Assembly: GCF_030866765.1 (NCBI RefSeq)
Contig: NZ_CP133017.1
Span: forward strand, 1,269,001-1,333,000
DNA length: 64,000 nucleotides
DNA from: Paenibacillus silvisoli
Lineage (GTDB): Bacteria; Bacillota; Bacilli; Paenibacillales; Paenibacillaceae
Reading direction: 5' to 3'
Positions 61,791 through 64,000 of this stretch are shown one piece after another. Below the pieces are notes generated by a model. That model worked only from the letters and a program-made list of their open reading frames with translations. It had not been told where the DNA came from and did not search any database. Within the stretch, counting starts at the first letter, position 1. Each line of letters begins with the position of its first letter. The position numbers and the translations under genes are program-made.

Positions 61791-62681
61791 CTGAAACGGT
61801 ATGGATGGAAGGCGGCTTTGCTTCTCAGCGCGTTTTTGCTGCTAGGGCTAGTACTGCCCCTTGGGCTCGGGATTGCCAGCGTGTCGGGGAGCAAGGGCGA
61901 TATGATCGTGGTGAATAAAAAAACGAACAAATTGGCATTTTTTAGAGACGGGGAGATCGTCCGAACCTTCAGCGTCGGAACCGGCCGCACGGCTTCGCTG
62001 ACGCCTGAAGGAACGTTTGCAATCGTCAATAAAATCAAGAACCGGCCGTATTACAAGGAGAAAATCCCCGGCGGCGATCCCCGCAACCCGCTTGGCGACC
62101 GGTGGCTGGGCTTGGAGGTCGACGGGACTTATGGGACGACCTATGCGATTCACGGCAATAATAACAGCAAATCCATCGGCAAGTACGTCAGCGCGGGCTG
62201 CATCCGCATGTATAACGATGACATTCATTGGCTGTTTCCGCAGATCAAGACCGGCACCAATGTCGTCATTACGACGTCCGGTCTTTCCTTCGAGGATATT
62301 GCCGAGCAGCATGATTATCCGCTGATCAAGCATTTTGAAGGCAAGCTGCTGCTGAACGGAGAGACTGCCGCGCTGGAGCACGAACTGATTCTCGCGGATT
62401 CGCGCGTGTATATTCCGATGCGCGAAGTGTTCGAGCTGTTGGGCGGGACGGTAGCTTGGAATAACGAGGACAAGACGGTAACGGCCGTGGTCGGCGACCG
62501 GACCTTGGTGCATCAGACGCTGACCAACGTAGTGGATATGAACGGGACGTTGATCGAGATCACGGCTTCCCGGATGATCAACGGTTCCGTCATGCTGCCT
62601 CTCCGCAATATATCCGAGCTGATCGGCTATTACGTCGAATGGGACGGTGCGGCGAAGGAGATTCGGTTAACGGAGCTTTAG
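61791..62681 (+). CDS. L,D-transpeptidase (YkuD) with copper-amine-oxidase-N stalk domain
   Basis: About 296 residues if it starts at CTG 61791, the codon 7 nt after GGAGGT (61778-61783) and the natural start of the signal peptide (KRYGWKAALLLSAFLLLGL). ATG 61776 overlaps the ribosome binding site and TTG 61752 lies before it. The YkuD domain (about 35-165) contains IHGNNNSKSIGKYVSAGCIRM, given here in two parts: IHGNNNSKSIG and KYVSAGCIRM, with catalytic C137. The stalk domain (about 180-295) shows SRVYIPMREVFELLGG. It cross-links peptidoglycan outside the membrane. Confidence 0.88.
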   Translation: MKRYGWKAALLLSAFLLLGLVLPLGLGIASVSGSKGDMIVVNKKTNKLAFFRDGEIVRTFSVGTGRTASLTPEGTFAIVNKIKNRPYYKEKIPGGDPRNPLGDRWLGLEVDGTYGTTYAIHGNNNSKSIGKYVSAGCIRMYNDDIHWLFPQIKTGTNVVITTSGLSFEDIAEQHDYPLIKHFEGKLLLNGETAALEHELILADSRVYIPMREVFELLGGTVAWNNEDKTVTAVVGDRTLVHQTLTNVVDMNGTLIEITASRMINGSVMLPLRNISELIGYYVEWDGAAKEIRLTEL

Positions 62682-62705
62682 AGGATAAGAGAGGTATCGA
62701 AGCAC

Positions 62706-62948
62706 ATGTATGAGACGTTCAAAACAGCGAGGCTGTTGGCCGGCTTGCTGATCGCGGCGGGATGCATTATTTTTCTTGTTCAATTTTTTCCCTCGTTCTC
62801 TATCTCTATCGTGGGCATCATAACCGTTCTTGCCGGCGCGGCATTGCTTGCCATTATCCGGGCAGCGAAAGCGGAGTTGGACCGGTTGCGGATCGAGCTG
62901 GTGGACGTAAGGAAAATGGCGGAAGGGCCGAAAATGCCGAAGCCTTAG
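62706..62948 (+). CDS. Small two-helix membrane protein, unknown function
   Basis: 80 residues. Two hydrophobic segments (about 9-28 and 32-51), then a charged helix (KAELDRLRIELVDVRKMAE). Ribosome binding site AGAGAGG about 10 nt upstream. It lies 24 bp after the transpeptidase gene and is probably co-transcribed with it. Confidence 0.65.
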   Translation: MYETFKTARLLAGLLIAAGCIIFLVQFFPSFSISIVGIITVLAGAALLAIIRAAKAELDRLRIELVDVRKMAEGPKMPKP

Positions 62949-62973
62949 TCAAAATGTGGGGCATCTGCGAGTG

Positions 62974-63116
62974 GATAGCGGATATACCGCTCTCAATGAT
63001 GCAATCCCGCCGAAACCCCAGTAAAATGGCTTTGTCAGCGGCTCGATAGCGGAAATTCCGCTATTGTAGGCGAAAAGTGGCCGATATGCCTGCCGAGAGC
63101 GGATATTCCGCTATCG
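62974..63116. repeat. Three family B palindromes in a 120-bp-type unit
   Basis: Dyads at 62974-62994 (GATAGCGGATATACCGCTCTC shown as GATAGCGG/CCGCTCTC), 63044-63066 (CGATAGCGG/CCGCTATTG) and 63094-63116 (CGAGAGCGG/CCGCTATCG). The spacers CGCCGAAA..CA.TAAA and GCGAAAAGTGG match those of the 24.2-kb tandem unit. Confidence 0.9.
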
Positions 63117-63133
63117 ATCGATATGTTCTTTCT

Positions 63134-63164
63134 AAGGCTGCCAGCAGTGCCGGCGGTCTTTTTG
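63134..63164 (+). terminator. Probable terminator before the kinase-like gene
   Basis: GGCTGCC-AGCAGTGCC-GGCGGTC with T5; similar in sequence to the terminators at 7101 and 13954. Confidence 0.65.
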
Positions 63165-63237
63165 CTGTTAGACGGAGGATAACGGGGGAAAATTGCGAAT
63201 TGGTTGTTATTGGATTTCAAACGAGGTGGCTCATTCG

Positions 63238-63723
63238 ATGAACAAGATTTTTATCGTCGGCATCGTGGCCAGCGGAAAAACGACGCTTGCGAAGCGGCTA
63301 TCCGAGCGGACAGGCATCCCTTGGCACGAACTGGACTGCATTGTTCACCATCAAACCGCATCGGGGCGGATCAAACGGACGGCGGCCGAGCAGGTGGAGG
63401 TGATTCAGGGGATCGATCGGCAGGGGCCGTGGATCATGGAAGGCACGGACCGCGAGTCGTACCGGCAATGTTTACTCGACATGGCGGATACGATTATTTT
63501 TGTCGATACGCCGCTGTGGAAGCGCAGGGTTCGGATATTCACAAGGTTCGTCAAGCAAAGGCTCGGTATAGAAGCCTGCCACTATAAGCCGGATCTGAAC
63601 ATGCTGCGGATGATGTACAAGTGGACGCGAGATTTTGAGCGGAACCGCCATCGGCTGGAGGCTGAGCTGGCGAGATACTCGGATAAGGTGATTCGATTGA
63701 AGGACAGCAGTACGATGACTTGA
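63238..63723 (+). CDS. P-loop kinase-like protein (FlaR/DNA topology modulation type)
   Basis: 161 residues from ATG 63238. Walker A IVGIVASGKTTLAKRL at the N-terminus, PWHELDCIVHH, WIMEGTDRESYRQCL, and TIIFVDTPLWKRRVRIFTR (Walker-B-like, with the Arg-rich segment of adenylate-kinase-like folds). The family is annotated as DNA topology modulation protein, but that function is poorly supported; a small-molecule kinase is as likely. Confidence 0.8.
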   Translation: MNKIFIVGIVASGKTTLAKRLSERTGIPWHELDCIVHHQTASGRIKRTAAEQVEVIQGIDRQGPWIMEGTDRESYRQCLLDMADTIIFVDTPLWKRRVRIFTRFVKQRLGIEACHYKPDLNMLRMMYKWTRDFERNRHRLEAELARYSDKVIRLKDSSTMT

Positions 63724-63856
63724 TGGATTTACAATAATTTCTTATTGGCATAATCCCGCCCGTCCCTTATTATGGTTATCGAGGACACCAAGTAAATTCT
63801 GGAAGCGCATGCAAACCTCGGAATCGGAACAAGACGATAAGGAGGCAATACCGTCC

Positions 63857-64000
63857 ATGAAGCTTACGTTCGAACAGAAGAAATCGATGCTCACCCAAGG
63901 TTACATCCACATTCCCGGCGTTATTCCCCGCGTGCTGGTCGATCAAGCCGTAAAACATATTAACCATGCCGTCGGGCAAGGGATGCCGGTAGAGGAAATG
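63857..64000 (+). CDS. Phytanoyl-CoA dioxygenase-like protein, N-terminal part (cut by window end)
   Basis: ATG 63857 behind AAGGAGG (63839-63845). The 48 visible residues (LTFEQKKSMLTQGYIHIPGV; IPRVLVDQAVKHINHAVGQG) match the N-terminal helix and strand typical of PhyH family Fe(II)/2-oxoglutarate dioxygenases. The metal-binding His/Asp motif lies beyond the window. Confidence 0.65.
   Translation, partial: MKLTFEQKKSMLTQGYIHIPGVIPRVLVDQAVKHINHAVGQGMPVEEM

Overview
The window looks like a chromosomal segment of a GC-rich, spore-forming, soil-type Firmicute of the Paenibacillaceae (Paenibacillus/Cohnella-like). The evidence is strong AGGAGG-type ribosome binding sites, an S-layer-homology (SLH) protein, a YesN/YesM two-component pair next to an Lpl-type sugar ABC importer, a T-box leader in front of asd, a short LysM protein of spore-coat type, and U-tailed hairpin terminators after most operons. 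Most genes are on the + strand. I saw no tRNA, rRNA, CRISPR array, transposase or phage module. The assignment is inferred from gene content and style, not from a search.

Layout. 0-1.2 kb: end of a PfkB sugar kinase and a cupin D-lyxose isomerase. 1.3-5.1 kb: a GntR/FadR-type regulator divergent from glcD-glcF (glycolate/lactate-type oxidase). 5.1-6.6 kb: a YVTN beta-propeller gene with a paralogous tail fragment behind it. 7.4-13.9 kb: a secreted clan-A glycoside hydrolase, a CBM/FN3/SLH cell-surface protein and a Gfo/Idh/MocA dehydrogenase. 14.0-18.4 kb: a YtrA-type GntR-controlled ABC exporter operon with a clear operator over its -10. 18.6-22.2 kb: an unusual GGDEF-like/HTH regulator, then an epimerase and a DapA-family lyase. 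22.2-24.1 kb: a soluble chemoreceptor and an epimerase on the minus strand. 24.1-24.8 kb: a 668-bp gene-free repeat region. 24.8-27.2 kb: prpB-prpD.

The centrepiece is 27.2-48.2 kb: YesN/YesM, a GH36-like enzyme, LplB/LplC/LplA-type importer, an unclassified TIM-barrel protein, a GH101-like endo-alpha-N-acetylgalactosaminidase, CutC, an asparaginase, a sugar isomerase, a GH29 alpha-L-fucosidase and a Cys-type sulfatase. Apart from the lipoprotein binding protein none has a signal peptide, so the locus reads as uptake and cytoplasmic breakdown of a sulfated, fucosylated, GalNAc-containing oligosaccharide or glycopeptide. Two of its transcription units start with near-identical promoter modules at the same spacing (an upstream block, an extended -10, a cre-like box), which suggests co-activation by YesN and carbon-catabolite repression.

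48.4-64 kb: a GNAT-like acyltransferase; a secreted copper-amine-oxidase-N/PKD protein; a DeoR repressor, a kinase-like/mannose-6-phosphate-isomerase fusion and a ROK kinase (a DeoR-type operator sequence is shared by the two promoters); two sugar-isomerase TIM barrels; a surface protein of 14-residue HAEG repeats with a peptidase G2 tail; a Phe-rich LysM protein; T-box-asd; an L,D-transpeptidase; small membrane and kinase-like genes; and the start of a phytanoyl-CoA-dioxygenase-like gene cut by the window end.

At genome scale the window also holds two families of dispersed intergenic palindromes (about 1.2 and 42.4 kb; about 24.3, 49.6 and 63.0 kb). One copy in the first family shows compensating changes in both arms.
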